From Pleionea sp052032335 (lineage in GTDB: Bacteria > Pseudomonadota > Gammaproteobacteria > Enterobacterales > Kangiellaceae): a stretch of 64,000 bases of DNA. Numbering within the stretch: position 1 is the first letter of the stretch; every line of letters starts with the position of its first letter. Under the pieces are notes generated by a model, which saw nothing but the letters and a program-made list of their open reading frames with translations, had not been told where the DNA came from and did not search any database. The position numbers and the translations under genes were made by a program. This document shows positions 33,018-42,943 of this stretch, in pieces. The stretch spans positions 1 to 64,000 of the forward strand of contig JBPEWV010000170.1 of assembly GCA_052032335.1 (NCBI GenBank). The letters are read 5' to 3'.

Positions 33018-35597
33018 ATGAAACAGAATACGCATTCTATCGTACAAGATCTCAAGTCGCACACGCCAATGATGCGGCAATACCTGTCGATTAAAACGGC
33101 TCACGCTGATGAGTTGCTGTTTTATCGCATGGGTGATTTCTATGAGTTGTTTTTTGACGATGCCATAAAAGCCGCTGAATTACTCGATATCACCTTAACT
33201 AAGCGAGGTCAGTCGGCCGGAGAGCCCATTCCAATGGCGGGTGTGCCGTTTCACGCTGTGGATAATTATTTATCTCGTTTGTTGAAGTTGGGTGAGTCAG
33301 TTGCGATTTGTGAGCAGATTGGCGATCCAGCCACCAGTAAAGGTCCGGTAGAGCGCAAAGTGGTTCGTGTACTGACTCCCGGAACGGTGAGTGATGAGTC
33401 TTTATTAAACCACGAATCGGTGCAATACCTGGCCGCGGTCTATCACTCCAGAAAAATATTTGGTCTCGCCTGGCTTGATTTGGCCGGCGGTCAATTTTGG
33501 CTCAGCGAATACGACTCGGAAGACGAATTGAACAGTGAGCTCAACCGACTGCAACCGGCCGAATTATTGTTATCGGAAAAATCCAAATTACCCATCGAGC
33601 ACCATTGCCTGAGACGCCTACCCGATTATTATTTTGCCGAAGATGAAAATCGAACCACTTTGTGCAGCAAGTTACAGGTAGAATCATTGGCAACTTTTGG
33701 TTGTGACAGCTTTCATGAGGCCATTGGCGCCGCCGGTGCGGTATTGCAATACGCTGAGGAAACACAGCGCGGCTCCTTGCCACATATCCAGCAACTGATT
33801 CCTTTTTTTAATCAAGACTGCATCCGACTGGATGCTGCGACACGAAGAAATCTCGAAATCACCAAAAACTTACAAGGTGGCGATGACAACACACTGCTGT
33901 CGGTAATTGACTCTACGTGCAATGTCATGGGCAAGCGATTGTTAAAACAATGGCTTCACCAACCCTTGGCGCAGCGACATCAGGTAACAGAGCGTCAGGA
34001 CATAGTTGAGGCATTTATTGAGCGTGGCCTCAATGATATTCGCGAATCGTTAAAGTTAATTTCGGATATTGAGCGCATCGCGACACGAATAGCCTTAGGC
34101 TCTGCTCGACCGCGCGACCTGGTCCGGCTCAGAGACAGTCTCGAATACATAGCCGAGCTAAAAGCATCAATCGACAGCATCGCTTGTGCGTCTCTAAAGA
34201 AGTTGACGCATGATATCTGTGATTTAAGCGAGTTAAGAAAAACATTAATTAGCGCGGTGATCGATAATCCACCGGTGACCGTTCGTGATGGCGGTGTTAT
34301 CGCCGATGGTTTCAACAAGGAGCTCGATCAATTAAGAGAGCTGGCGTCCAACGCCGATAATTTTCTGGTGCAGCTCGAAGAAAGGGAAAAACAGGCGACT
34401 GGACTGAGCTCGCTTAAAGTAGGTTACAACAAAGTCCATGGATTTTACATCGAGGTTTCAAGGGCGCAAAGTGATAAAACTCCAGAACATTTTATTCGCC
34501 GCCAAACACTGAAAAACGTTGAACGATTCATTACGCCTGAACTGAAAGGCTATGAAGAAAAGGTCTTGAGTGCAAAAACCAAGTCGCTGGCTCTGGAAAA
34601 GAAAATTTACAGTGAACTTATTGCGTCAATTCAACCACTCGTTCCCAAGATTCATCAAACTGCGAAAGCCGTTGCCCAAGTCGATGTATTACAATCGTTT
34701 GCCGACACCGCCATAACCCATAACTATACCAAACCCGAGCTGATCAAAGAAAAAATCATTGCAATCGAAGACGGTCGGCATCCGGTGGTTGAACAGACAG
34801 TATCCCCCTTCATCGCCAATGGAACTCAACTCGATAAAACACAGCGTAGTCAAATAATTACAGGTCCAAATATGGGCGGTAAATCGACTTATATGCGGCA
34901 AACAGCTTTAATCGTTTTGATGGCCAATGTTGGTAGTTTTGTGCCCGCATCTGCCGCGCGAATTGGTCCGATCGATCGGATCTTTACCCGCATTGGGGCA
35001 TCCGACGACTTAGCTTCAGGTCGCTCGACCTTTATGGTCGAAATGACCGAAGCGGCGTATATATTAAACAATGCTACCCCCAACAGCTTGGTGCTACTGG
35101 ATGAAATCGGTCGTGGTACCAGCACATTTGACGGCCTGTCACTGGCCTGGTCGATTGCCGAACATATTCACCAGTCAATCCAGGCATTCACTTTGTTCGC
35201 AACCCACTATTTTGAAATGACCGACTTTGCAGATCAGTTCGATGGTGCGAGCAATTTTCATTTTGGAGCACAGGAACACGACGAAAACCTTATTTTGGAA
35301 CACAGTATTCACCGCGGACCGGCTTCACAAAGTTTCGGAATACAGGTGGGTAAACTCGCGGGATTACCGCAAAAAGTCATCGAAGCGGCAAAGTATCAAC
35401 TTGAGCAACTCGAAAGCAGCAATACTGCTCACAGAATCTCAAAAACACCCGTGGACCAATTAAAGAATACTATTCACAATGCGCAGCAAGAGAATCTGTG
35501 CAAGCAAATCAGAGCCATTGATGCCGACAGTTTGAGTCCAAAAGAGTCGTTGGAATTAATCTATCAATGGCAAGAGCAATTAAAAACAATGGAGTAA
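33018..35597 (+). CDS. mutS: DNA mismatch repair protein MutS
   Basis: An 859-residue mismatch sensor (E. coli 853). The N-terminal mismatch-binding domain has the Phe-x-Glu wedge in M-G-D-F-Y-E-L-F-F. The clamp and lever domains lie at about 260-560, and the ATPase has Walker A G-P-N-M-G-G-K-S-T (616-624) and Walker B L-L-D-E-I-G-R-G-T-S. A C-terminal dimerisation tail is present. The ribosome binding site is weak. fdxA follows 4 nt later, so the two are co-transcribed. Confidence 0.97.
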   Translation: MKQNTHSIVQDLKSHTPMMRQYLSIKTAHADELLFYRMGDFYELFFDDAIKAAELLDITLTKRGQSAGEPIPMAGVPFHAVDNYLSRLLKLGESVAICEQIGDPATSKGPVERKVVRVLTPGTVSDESLLNHESVQYLAAVYHSRKIFGLAWLDLAGGQFWLSEYDSEDELNSELNRLQPAELLLSEKSKLPIEHHCLRRLPDYYFAEDENRTTLCSKLQVESLATFGCDSFHEAIGAAGAVLQYAEETQRGSLPHIQQLIPFFNQDCIRLDAATRRNLEITKNLQGGDDNTLLSVIDSTCNVMGKRLLKQWLHQPLAQRHQVTERQDIVEAFIERGLNDIRESLKLISDIERIATRIALGSARPRDLVRLRDSLEYIAELKASIDSIACASLKKLTHDICDLSELRKTLISAVIDNPPVTVRDGGVIADGFNKELDQLRELASNADNFLVQLEEREKQATGLSSLKVGYNKVHGFYIEVSRAQSDKTPEHFIRRQTLKNVERFITPELKGYEEKVLSAKTKSLALEKKIYSELIASIQPLVPKIHQTAKAVAQVDVLQSFADTAITHNYTKPELIKEKIIAIEDGRHPVVEQTVSPFIANGTQLDKTQRSQIITGPNMGGKSTYMRQTALIVLMANVGSFVPASAARIGPIDRIFTRIGASDDLASGRSTFMVEMTEAAYILNNATPNSLVLLDEIGRGTSTFDGLSLAWSIAEHIHQSIQAFTLFATHYFEMTDFADQFDGASNFHFGAQEHDENLILEHSIHRGPASQSFGIQVGKLAGLPQKVIEAAKYQLEQLESSNTAHRISKTPVDQLKNTIHNAQQENLCKQIRAIDADSLSPKESLELIYQWQEQLKTME

Positions 35598-35601
35598 ATC
35601 T

Positions 35602-35925
35602 ATGGCATTTGTAGTGACAGAAAACTGTATCAAATGTAAGTATACCGACTGCGTCGAAGTCTGCCCGGTTGACTGCTTTTACGAAGGCCCTAATTTTCTC
35701 GTGATCCATCCGGATGAATGTATTGATTGTGCTCTGTGTGAGCCAGAGTGCCCCGCCGAAGCCATCTTTGAAGAAGATGACTTACCCAGTGATCAAAAGC
35801 AGTTTATCGAAATCAATGCCGACTTGGCCGAAAAATGGCCCAACATTTCGGAGAAAAAAGATCCATTACCCGATGCAGAAGAATGGGATGGGAAAACAGA
35901 TAAATTACAATACCTCGAAAAATAA
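35602..35925 (+). CDS. fdxA: 7Fe/8Fe ferredoxin FdxA
   Basis: A 107-residue soluble electron carrier with one [3Fe-4S] and one [4Fe-4S] site: C-I-K-C-K-Y-T-D-C-V-E-V-C-P and C-I-D-C-A-L-C-E-P-E-C-P. The first motif has the C-x7-C spacing typical of the Azotobacter FdI/FdxA type. The C-terminal 50 residues are the usual extension. It is 4 nt behind mutS, a conserved neighbour pair in gammaproteobacteria. Confidence 0.95.
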   Translation: MAFVVTENCIKCKYTDCVEVCPVDCFYEGPNFLVIHPDECIDCALCEPECPAEAIFEEDDLPSDQKQFIEINADLAEKWPNISEKKDPLPDAEEWDGKTDKLQYLEK

Positions 35926-35945
35926 CGATTAATAAGCCGTTATTT
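35920..35945. terminator. Hairpin between fdxA and the DUF2057 gene
   Basis: AAATAACG and CGTTATTT form an 8-bp stem overlapping the end of both convergent genes, followed by T's on the right. Confidence 0.5.
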
Positions 35946-36434
35946 TTCATCTTCTGAAATATAACGAAGGAATGTGGCCTTGTCTTCGTCTGAGGCTGCG
36001 TTCCAGAACATTTTCAGTTTTTGTAGATTGGATGATTCACTCACCACCTCGGAAAAGTCGTTATCCGCACCAATGGGCTTACGCTCAATGTTGTATGTGG
36101 GACTGTTGGCAAACTTTCTGGCCGCCTCAAGATTGTCGGGTCTCTCAGTTGTGATGGTGTACTCAAACCCCGGATCGGCCTCGAACACAATAATCAATTG
36201 TCGCGAGACAATTTTATCGACGTCACCATCGCTCCCAAACTCATCCGCGTATTTGACCAGTAGTTTATTGTTCCCCGGACTTAGCATAATCTTGGTTAAG
36301 TCCAACTCAGAATCCTGATAAGGCGTATCGTTAATCGCGAGCAACTGAAGCTGCGGTTGCAGCGTGACAGAAATCTCGGCGAAGGCCATAGAAGACACAG
36401 ACAGTAGAATAGATATTAATAATCGCATTTTCAT
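35940..36434 (-). CDS. DUF2057 (YccT/CsgI-like) periplasmic protein
   Basis: A 164-residue exported protein: signal peptide (1-19, ending M-A-F-A), then V-T-L-Q-P-Q-L-Q-L-L-A-I-N and the N-N-K-L-L-V-K-Y and Q-L-I-I-V-F-E-A strands of DUF2057. In E. coli the member CsgI (YccT) inhibits curli assembly; other members are uncharacterised. No curli genes lie in this window. The C-terminal 40 residues are helical and acidic. Confidence 0.75.
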   Translation of the reverse strand: MKMRLLISILLSVSSMAFAEISVTLQPQLQLLAINDTPYQDSELDLTKIMLSPGNNKLLVKYADEFGSDGDVDKIVSRQLIIVFEADPGFEYTITTERPDNLEAARKFANSPTYNIERKPIGADNDFSEVVSESSNLQKLKMFWNAASDEDKATFLRYISEDEK

Positions 36435-36596
36435 TCCGAGAATTTAACAGTCAGGTTAATACGAATCAACCTGAATACGAACCAAGCCAGAGCATACTAA
36501 TCTTAATTTAAGGCAAACTACGTTGAAACAGGTCACAAGTTAATACAACTCGCTTTACATTAACAATGATTATAGCGCTTAAATGGCTTTTATAAT

Positions 36597-36628
36597 AAAA
36601 AAGCCAGAGCATTATACTCTGGCTTTTC
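36597..36628 (-). terminator. Terminator of the suc operon
   Basis: AAAAGCCAGAG/CTCTGGCTTTT stem with a 7-nt loop; leftward it ends in a run of six T. It lies 30 nt after the sucD stop. Confidence 0.9.
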
Positions 36629-36657
36629 ATTAGAATCGCATTTGGATATAACGAAGC

Positions 36658-37530
36658 TTACCAGCCAGTAATTTCCTTTAATGCATCGCCAATCTGCGCC
36701 AAGCTTCTGACGGTTTTAACGCCAGCATCTTCTAAGGCTGCAAACTTTTCGTCGGCTGTACCTTTACCACCAGAAATAATTGCACCGGCATGTCCCATAC
36801 GTTTACCTTTCGGTGCTGTTACACCAGCGATGTAAGATACCACAGGCTTGCTCACGTTTTTCTTAATGAAAGCAGCGGCCTCTTCTTCGGCGGTTCCACC
36901 AATTTCACCGATCATCACGATCGCTTCTGTTGCCGGATCTTTTTCGAACATTTCTAAAATGTCGATAAAGTTTGAACCCGGGATAGGGTCTCCCCCGATA
37001 CCGACGCAGGTTGACTGACCGAAACCGGCATCTGTGGTTTGTTTAACCGCTTCATAGGTGAGTGTGCCTGAGCGTGAAACAATTCCGACTTTGCCAGGAA
37101 GGTGGATATGGCCAGGCATGATGCCGATTTTACACTCTCCGGGAGTAATTACACCGGGACAGTTGGGGCCGATTAATCGCACTCCGGCATTATCACATGC
37201 AATTTTCGCTTCCAACATATCCAGTGTCGGGATGCCCTCAGTAATACAAACAATAAGCTTGATGCCACTGTTTGCTGCTTCCAGAATTGAATCTTTACAA
37301 AATGCTGCTGGCACGTAAATAACACTGGCTTCGGCACCGGTTTCTTTAACCGCTTCTTCAACCGTATTAAATACAGGAAGTCCGAGATGAGTTTGGCCAC
37401 CTTTGCCCGGTGTTACACCACCAACCATCTGTGTCCCGTACTCAATCGCCTGCTCTGAATGGAAGGTACCTTGACCTCCGGTAAATCCTTGACAGATTAC
37501 CTTGGTATTTTTATCAATAAGAATAGACAT
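36658..37530 (-). CDS. sucD: Succinate-CoA ligase (ADP-forming) alpha subunit
   Basis: A 290-residue subunit (E. coli 289). CoA-binding Rossmann part with C-Q-G-F-T-G-G-Q-G-T (about 13-22) and phosphorylated active-site His in the region G-K-R-M-G-H-A-G-A. It makes succinate and ATP or GTP from succinyl-CoA with SucC. Its ATG overlaps the sucC stop by one base (TAATG), so the pair is translationally coupled. Confidence 0.97.
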   Translation of the reverse strand: MSILIDKNTKVICQGFTGGQGTFHSEQAIEYGTQMVGGVTPGKGGQTHLGLPVFNTVEEAVKETGAEASVIYVPAAFCKDSILEAANSGIKLIVCITEGIPTLDMLEAKIACDNAGVRLIGPNCPGVITPGECKIGIMPGHIHLPGKVGIVSRSGTLTYEAVKQTTDAGFGQSTCVGIGGDPIPGSNFIDILEMFEKDPATEAIVMIGEIGGTAEEEAAAFIKKNVSKPVVSYIAGVTAPKGKRMGHAGAIISGGKGTADEKFAALEDAGVKTVRSLAQIGDALKEITGW

Positions 37531-38699
37531 TATTTTGCACCCCCAGCTGCTTTAACTGCTTGCTCAGCCGCGTCAGTCAGGCTTGTTGCCGCGATAATAT
37601 TCAAACCACTTTTGGCGAGAAGGTCGGTGCCTTTGTCGGCATTATTTCCTTCAAGGCGAACAACCACAGGAACTTTCACACCAACTTCTTCTACGGCACC
37701 GATTATGCCTTCCGCAATTAGGTCACAGCGAACAATGCCGCCGAAAATGTTCACCAAAACTGCCTTAACATTGTCATCGGATAAAATAATCTTAAACGCT
37801 TCGGTTACTCGCTCTTTCGTGGCGCCGCCGCCCACATCGAGGAAGTTGGCAGGAAAACCACCGTGTAAGGCAACAATGTCCATGGTTCCCATGGCCAGAC
37901 CCGCACCGTTCACCATACATCCGATGTTACCGTCCAACGCAACATAGTTCAGTTCCCACTGGGCCGCATGCGCTTCGCGCTCGTCTTCCTGTGATGGATC
38001 GTGCATCTCTTTCAATTCAGACTGACGGTAAAGAGCATTGCCATCGACTCCAATTTTGGCGTCAAGGCAGTGCAAGTTTCCATCGTCTTTTATAACTAAG
38101 GGGTTAATCTCAATCAAAGCTAAATCGCAATCGGTAAACATTTTTGCCAGACCCATAAAGATCTTGGTGAACTGTTTAACCTGAACGCCTTCCAAACCAA
38201 GTTTAAAAGCCAGGCTACGGCCCTGGTAAGGCTGAGGACCAACCAAAGGATCGATGCTTTCTTTAAAAATTTTCTCTGGCGTTTCTTCGGCAACTTTCTC
38301 GATTTCCACGCCGCCTTCTTGAGACGCCATGAAAACAACTCGTCGCGTTGCACGGTCAACAACGGCACCCAGATAAAGTTCATCAGCGATGTCGGTACAG
38401 CTCTCAACCAAAATTTTGCTTACAGGCTGTCCGTTCTCATCAGTCTGGTAAGTTACCAAGTTTTTGCCTAACCATTTACTGGCAAATTCTTTGACTTCGT
38501 CTTTGGTTGAAACCAGTTTGACACCACCGGCTTTTCCTCGTCCACCAGCGTGAACCTGCGCTTTAACAACCCATTTGTCACCGCCGATTTGACCGGCGGC
38601 TTCGACCGCTTCTTTAGGAGTTTCGCAAGCAAAGCCATCCGATACGGGCAATCCGTATTTTCGGAACAACTGCTTACCTTGATATTCATGAAGGTTCAT
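37530..38699 (-). CDS. sucC: Succinate-CoA ligase beta subunit
   Basis: A 389-residue subunit (E. coli 388) with an N-terminal ATP-grasp domain (W-V-V-K-A-Q-V-H-A-G-G-R-G-K-A-G-G) and a C-terminal flavodoxin-like domain (N-I-F-G-G-I-V-R-C-D). It binds nucleotide and succinate. It lies 49 nt behind sucB. Confidence 0.97.
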   Translation of the reverse strand: MNLHEYQGKQLFRKYGLPVSDGFACETPKEAVEAAGQIGGDKWVVKAQVHAGGRGKAGGVKLVSTKDEVKEFASKWLGKNLVTYQTDENGQPVSKILVESCTDIADELYLGAVVDRATRRVVFMASQEGGVEIEKVAEETPEKIFKESIDPLVGPQPYQGRSLAFKLGLEGVQVKQFTKIFMGLAKMFTDCDLALIEINPLVIKDDGNLHCLDAKIGVDGNALYRQSELKEMHDPSQEDEREAHAAQWELNYVALDGNIGCMVNGAGLAMGTMDIVALHGGFPANFLDVGGGATKERVTEAFKIILSDDNVKAVLVNIFGGIVRCDLIAEGIIGAVEEVGVKVPVVVRLEGNNADKGTDLLAKSGLNIIAATSLTDAAEQAVKAAGGAK

Positions 38700-38748
38700 T
38701 GTTCTCTTCCAATATTTGATTAAACGTTAAAATTAAAAAACTAAACTC

Positions 38749-39966
38749 TTAAAGCTCTAATAAGATCCGAGCAGGATCTTCGATGTAATCTTTGATGGTT
38801 TTCAAGAAACCAACCGATTCGCGACCATCAATTATTCGATGGTCGTAAGAAAATGCCAGGTACATCATCGGTCGAATCACAATCTCGCCATTCTCAACAA
38901 CAGGTCGTTGTTCTGTACGATGCATTCCTAAAATACCACTTTGAGGTGGGTTAATGATCGGCGTCGACATGAGCGAGCCAAAGGTTCCACCATTGGAAAC
39001 GGTAAAGGTACCGCCAGACAAATCTTCCACGGTCAATTGATTATTCTGAGCTTTCTGCCCAAACTCCATAATCGTTTTTTCGATTTCGGCCATACTCAGC
39101 TGATCGGCGTCTCGAATAACCGGTACAACCAAACCACGAGGGCCAGATACCGCGATACCCACGTCAAAAAAACCATGGTAAACAATATCATCACCATCAA
39201 TCGACGCATTCACCGCCGGAAAACGCTTTAACGCTTCTACCGTTGCTTTAACAAAGAATGACATGAAGCCCAATTTAACGTCGTGGGTTTTCATGAATTG
39301 TTCTTTGTACTTCGCGCGAATGTCCATTACCGGTTTCATATTAACGTCATTAAAGGTCGTTAAAATAGCCGCCGTTTGTTGTGCATCAACCAATCGCTCG
39401 GCAATTCGTTTACGCAAACGTGTCATTGGCACACGTTTTTCTTCGCGAGGACCCGCACTCACTTGAGGCTCGGCAGTACCCGCCTTGGCTTGTGAGGATT
39501 TTTGGTTTTTGATGTACTTTTCGACATCTTCTTTGGTTAAGCGACCACCTTTACCGGTAGCTGGAATATTGGCTGCCGTTAATCCATGCTCACTGACCAA
39601 ACGTCGAACCGCTGGACTTAAAACATCATCGGAAGACGACTTGTTTTCAGTTGAAGAATCCTGGCTCGGAGCGCTTTCTTCTTTTGTCGACGCGTCGGAC
39701 TTTGACTCTGAAGAGCCCGTAGCCGAAGCACCGGCCTTAAACTTGGCAATCACTTCTTCAGCGACGACCGTATCGCCCTCTGCTTTTACAATTTCTTCTA
39801 ATACACCATCATCGGGCGCAACGACTTCCAGAACCACTTTATCGGTTTCGATGTCAACCAGGTTCTCATCGCGTTCACATGCTTCGCCCGGTTTCTTATG
39901 CCATGTGGCAATCGTTGCATCGGCGACTGACTCAGGTAAAACTGGAACTTTAATATCTGTGGACAT
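38749..39966 (-). CDS. sucB: 2-oxoglutarate dehydrogenase E2 (dihydrolipoyl succinyltransferase)
   Basis: A 405-residue core subunit, the same length as E. coli SucB. One lipoyl domain (1-77) carries the lipoylated K43 in E-T-D-K-V-V-L. A Ser/Glu/Asp-rich linker follows, then the peripheral subunit-binding domain L-S-P-A-V-R-R-L-V (about 117-150), and the catalytic domain ending with Y-D-H-R-I-I-D-G-R-E. It transfers succinyl from lipoamide to CoA. It is 35 nt behind sucA. Confidence 0.97.
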   Translation of the reverse strand: MSTDIKVPVLPESVADATIATWHKKPGEACERDENLVDIETDKVVLEVVAPDDGVLEEIVKAEGDTVVAEEVIAKFKAGASATGSSESKSDASTKEESAPSQDSSTENKSSSDDVLSPAVRRLVSEHGLTAANIPATGKGGRLTKEDVEKYIKNQKSSQAKAGTAEPQVSAGPREEKRVPMTRLRKRIAERLVDAQQTAAILTTFNDVNMKPVMDIRAKYKEQFMKTHDVKLGFMSFFVKATVEALKRFPAVNASIDGDDIVYHGFFDVGIAVSGPRGLVVPVIRDADQLSMAEIEKTIMEFGQKAQNNQLTVEDLSGGTFTVSNGGTFGSLMSTPIINPPQSGILGMHRTEQRPVVENGEIVIRPMMYLAFSYDHRIIDGRESVGFLKTIKDYIEDPARILLEL

Positions 39967-40001
39967 GGTTTATTAACCCTTTTACCAAATTGCTATAAAA
40001 A

Positions 40002-42821
40002 TTATTTTGAATGAATGCCTAACGCTTTTTCTACTAGAGCGCGTTGCTGCTCAACGTGTTTCGATGCCAATCCGGTAGCTGGTGCCGCTGACGCTGCTCG
40101 GCCCGCGTACTCAACATAACCATCTTTAGGAATCGATGCCTGGAAATTATGGCGACTGCAATACCACGCCCCTTGATTCTTTGGTTCTTCCTGACACCAT
40201 ATAAACTCTTTCGCGTTTTTGTATTCGGCAATGACATCTTTCAAGTGCTTAGGAAACGGATACAGTTGTTCGATTCGAATAATTGCAACATGATCTAATT
40301 CTTCTGCACGACGCTTTTCTAACAGATCGTAATAAACTTTACCCGAACACATGACCACTCGAGTCACCGACTCTTTGTCAAGGTTATCAATTTCATCGAT
40401 AACGGTTTCAAACTTGCCGTTAATGACCTCATCTATGTCACTGGTTGCCATTTTATGGCGCAATAGACTCTTCGGTGACATAACGACCAAAGGTGTGCGC
40501 CAATTGCGAACCATTTGTCGACGTAACATATGAAATACCTGAGACGGTGTTGATGGAACACAGACTTGAATATTATGTTCTGCACACAATTGTAAAAAGC
40601 GTTCCAGTCTTGCCGATGAATGCTCCGGTCCCTGACCTTCATAGCCATGAGGCAATAACATAACCATGCCACACAAGCGTCCCCACTTATGTTCGCCAGA
40701 ACTGATAAACTGATCAATCACCACTTGAGCGCCATTCGCAAAATCACCAAATTGCGCTTCCCAAATGACCAGCGAACGGGGTTCGGTTGTTGAATAGCCA
40801 TACTCATAAGCCAGCACCGCCTCTTCTGATAGCACCGAGTCAATCACATCGAACTTGGGTTGATCATCGCGGATATTCTGTAAAGGCAAGTAGCATTCGC
40901 CGGTGTCTTGCGCGTGCAAAACAGCGTGGCGATGGAAGAAGGTTCCCCGACCACTGTCTTGCCCCGAGATTCGAACGTGGTAACCGTCATCCAAAAGCGA
41001 AGCGTAGGCCATGGTTTCGGCAAAGCCCCAGTCCATTTTAATCTCGCCTTTGGCCATCTTGGCCCGATCCGCCATCAACCGTTTAACCTGCATTTGAAGA
41101 TTAAGTGAATCTGGGTAAGTGGAAATTTTTTCGGCCAGTTTTTCAAATTGCTTTTTTGTAATACTGGTAACGGCCGGTGTTTGCCAGTCATTGCCAAGAT
41201 AAGGTGTCCAATCGACCGTGTACTCATGTTTTTGCATCGGCAACCAGTTGGTCACCACGTTCTTACCCTCGTCCATCTTGTCACGGTATTCCGCAGAAAG
41301 ATCGCTGGCGTATTGTTTGTCGATAACACTCGACTCTATAAGACGATCGGCGTAAATTTTACGCGGTGTTGGATGCTTCTTAATTTTTTCGTACATAATG
41401 GGCTGAGTAGCACGAGGCTCGTCTGCTTCATTATGTCCGTGTCGGCGATAACAAACCAAGTCGATGACCACGTCTTTTTTGTAGGTCGCCCGAAAATCCA
41501 GAGCGAGTTGGGTTACGAATATAACCGCTTCTGGGTCGTCTGCATTCACATGGAAAATTGGTGCTTCGATCATTTTAGCGACGTCAGTACAATAAGTGGT
41601 CGACCGAGTGTCGTCTGGACGACTGGTGGTGAACCCAACCTGGTTATTGATAACAATGTGAACCGAACCGCCAGTTTTATAACCGCGCGCTTGAGACATG
41701 TTGAAAGTTTCCATCACCACACCCTGCCCGGTAAAGGCTGAGTCACCGTGAATAACGATGGGCAATACCTGCGAAAAGCTGTCATCTGAGCGTCGTTCCA
41801 GTCGCGCTCGAACCGATCCTTGAATAACAGGTGATACGATTTCTAAATGCGAAGGGTTGAAGGCTAATGCAACGTGAACCACGCCGCCGGGTGTATTGAT
41901 GTCAGAAGAAAAACCCTGATGATACTTAACATCGCCTGACCCTTGTTCAACTACCGACTTCCCAGCAAATTCGGCAAACAATTCTTCGGGTTTTTTACCC
42001 ATCAGATTTACCAGCACATTGAGTCGGCCGCGATGCGCCATGCCTAGAACAACTTCTTTTACACCGGCACTACCTGCTCGTTGCACCATTTCTTCGAGCA
42101 TTGGCATTAGAGAGTCACCACCTTCAAGTGAGAAACGTTTGGCACCGGGAAACTTGTTGTGCAAATACTTTTCAAGACCTTCGGCAGCTGTCAATGCGGA
42201 CAGAATCTGCTTTTTACGATCTTCACTGAATTCAGGTGTTGCTAATGTGCTTTCAAGTCGCTGCTGGATCCACTGTTTCTGACCAGGGTCACTGATGTGC
42301 ATAAACTCAGAACCAATATTGGCACAGTAAGTCTGCTCCAGTTCTTCGATTATTTGTTTCAGCGATTTTGACGTGGCGCCAAACATGGAACCGGTACGAA
42401 ACTCGGTGTCGTAATCCATTTTGTCGAGGCCGTATTTCGCCAAATTCAGATGATCGATGGTCGCTTGTTTCCACAAGCCCAAAGGATCAATGCTCGCGTA
42501 TTGATGACCGTGTGCTCGATACGCCTGAATAAGTTCTAAAACATTAACTTGCTTGGCATCAAAGGATTTGTCACCAGAACTCGAGCTTGATGCAATCCGG
42601 TGTTTGTTCAGACCAACTTGGCGAAAGTAATTCTGAATCTCAGAATGAGCAACTTCAGCTGAACTCGAGTCACCATTGATCAAAGCATCAAATTTTTGGC
42701 GCCAACTCTCATCGATGGACGAGGGATCCTCTAGATATTGCTCATATATTTCTTCGAGGTAGGCAGCACTACCCCCGGTTAAGAAGCTGGCAGCGAACTG
42801 TTCTTGAAGGGTTTTTTCCAT
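40002..42821 (-). CDS. sucA: 2-oxoglutarate dehydrogenase E1
   Basis: A 939-residue thiamine-diphosphate enzyme (E. coli 933) that decarboxylates 2-oxoglutarate. N-terminal E2-binding segment around F-L-T-G-G-S-A-A-Y-L-E-E-I-Y; ThDP-binding region with G-M-A-H-R-G-R-L-N-V-L and the H-G-D-S-A-F motif; C-terminal Transket_pyr domain with S-G-Q-D-S-G-R-G-T-F. I start at the ATG at 42821, giving M-E-K-T-L-Q-E-Q-F as in relatives; an ATG 16 codons upstream adds an odd hydrophobic stretch. It follows sdhB by 122 nt. Confidence 0.96.
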   Translation of the reverse strand: MEKTLQEQFAASFLTGGSAAYLEEIYEQYLEDPSSIDESWRQKFDALINGDSSSAEVAHSEIQNYFRQVGLNKHRIASSSSSGDKSFDAKQVNVLELIQAYRAHGHQYASIDPLGLWKQATIDHLNLAKYGLDKMDYDTEFRTGSMFGATSKSLKQIIEELEQTYCANIGSEFMHISDPGQKQWIQQRLESTLATPEFSEDRKKQILSALTAAEGLEKYLHNKFPGAKRFSLEGGDSLMPMLEEMVQRAGSAGVKEVVLGMAHRGRLNVLVNLMGKKPEELFAEFAGKSVVEQGSGDVKYHQGFSSDINTPGGVVHVALAFNPSHLEIVSPVIQGSVRARLERRSDDSFSQVLPIVIHGDSAFTGQGVVMETFNMSQARGYKTGGSVHIVINNQVGFTTSRPDDTRSTTYCTDVAKMIEAPIFHVNADDPEAVIFVTQLALDFRATYKKDVVIDLVCYRRHGHNEADEPRATQPIMYEKIKKHPTPRKIYADRLIESSVIDKQYASDLSAEYRDKMDEGKNVVTNWLPMQKHEYTVDWTPYLGNDWQTPAVTSITKKQFEKLAEKISTYPDSLNLQMQVKRLMADRAKMAKGEIKMDWGFAETMAYASLLDDGYHVRISGQDSGRGTFFHRHAVLHAQDTGECYLPLQNIRDDQPKFDVIDSVLSEEAVLAYEYGYSTTEPRSLVIWEAQFGDFANGAQVVIDQFISSGEHKWGRLCGMVMLLPHGYEGQGPEHSSARLERFLQLCAEHNIQVCVPSTPSQVFHMLRRQMVRNWRTPLVVMSPKSLLRHKMATSDIDEVINGKFETVIDEIDNLDKESVTRVVMCSGKVYYDLLEKRRAEELDHVAIIRIEQLYPFPKHLKDVIAEYKNAKEFIWCQEEPKNQGAWYCSRHNFQASIPKDGYVEYAGRAASAAPATGLASKHVEQQRALVEKALGIHSK

Positions 42822-42943
42822 GATTTGCAGACTTATTCTTTGTTTTGAACAGTAAATCCAAACGAACAAACGCTCTGAGGAAACTTCCTCAAAGCGTATG
42901 TTAGTGCATTAATAATAGACTAAATTTTAATAATTTCAGGTCT

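Noticed and set aside
37459..37947. 162-codon rightward frame
   Set aside because: Antisense shadow of sucD/sucC, which are certain; composition follows the complement of those genes.
41148..41741. 197-codon rightward frame
   Set aside because: Antisense shadow of sucA; no ribosome binding site and no recognisable domain.
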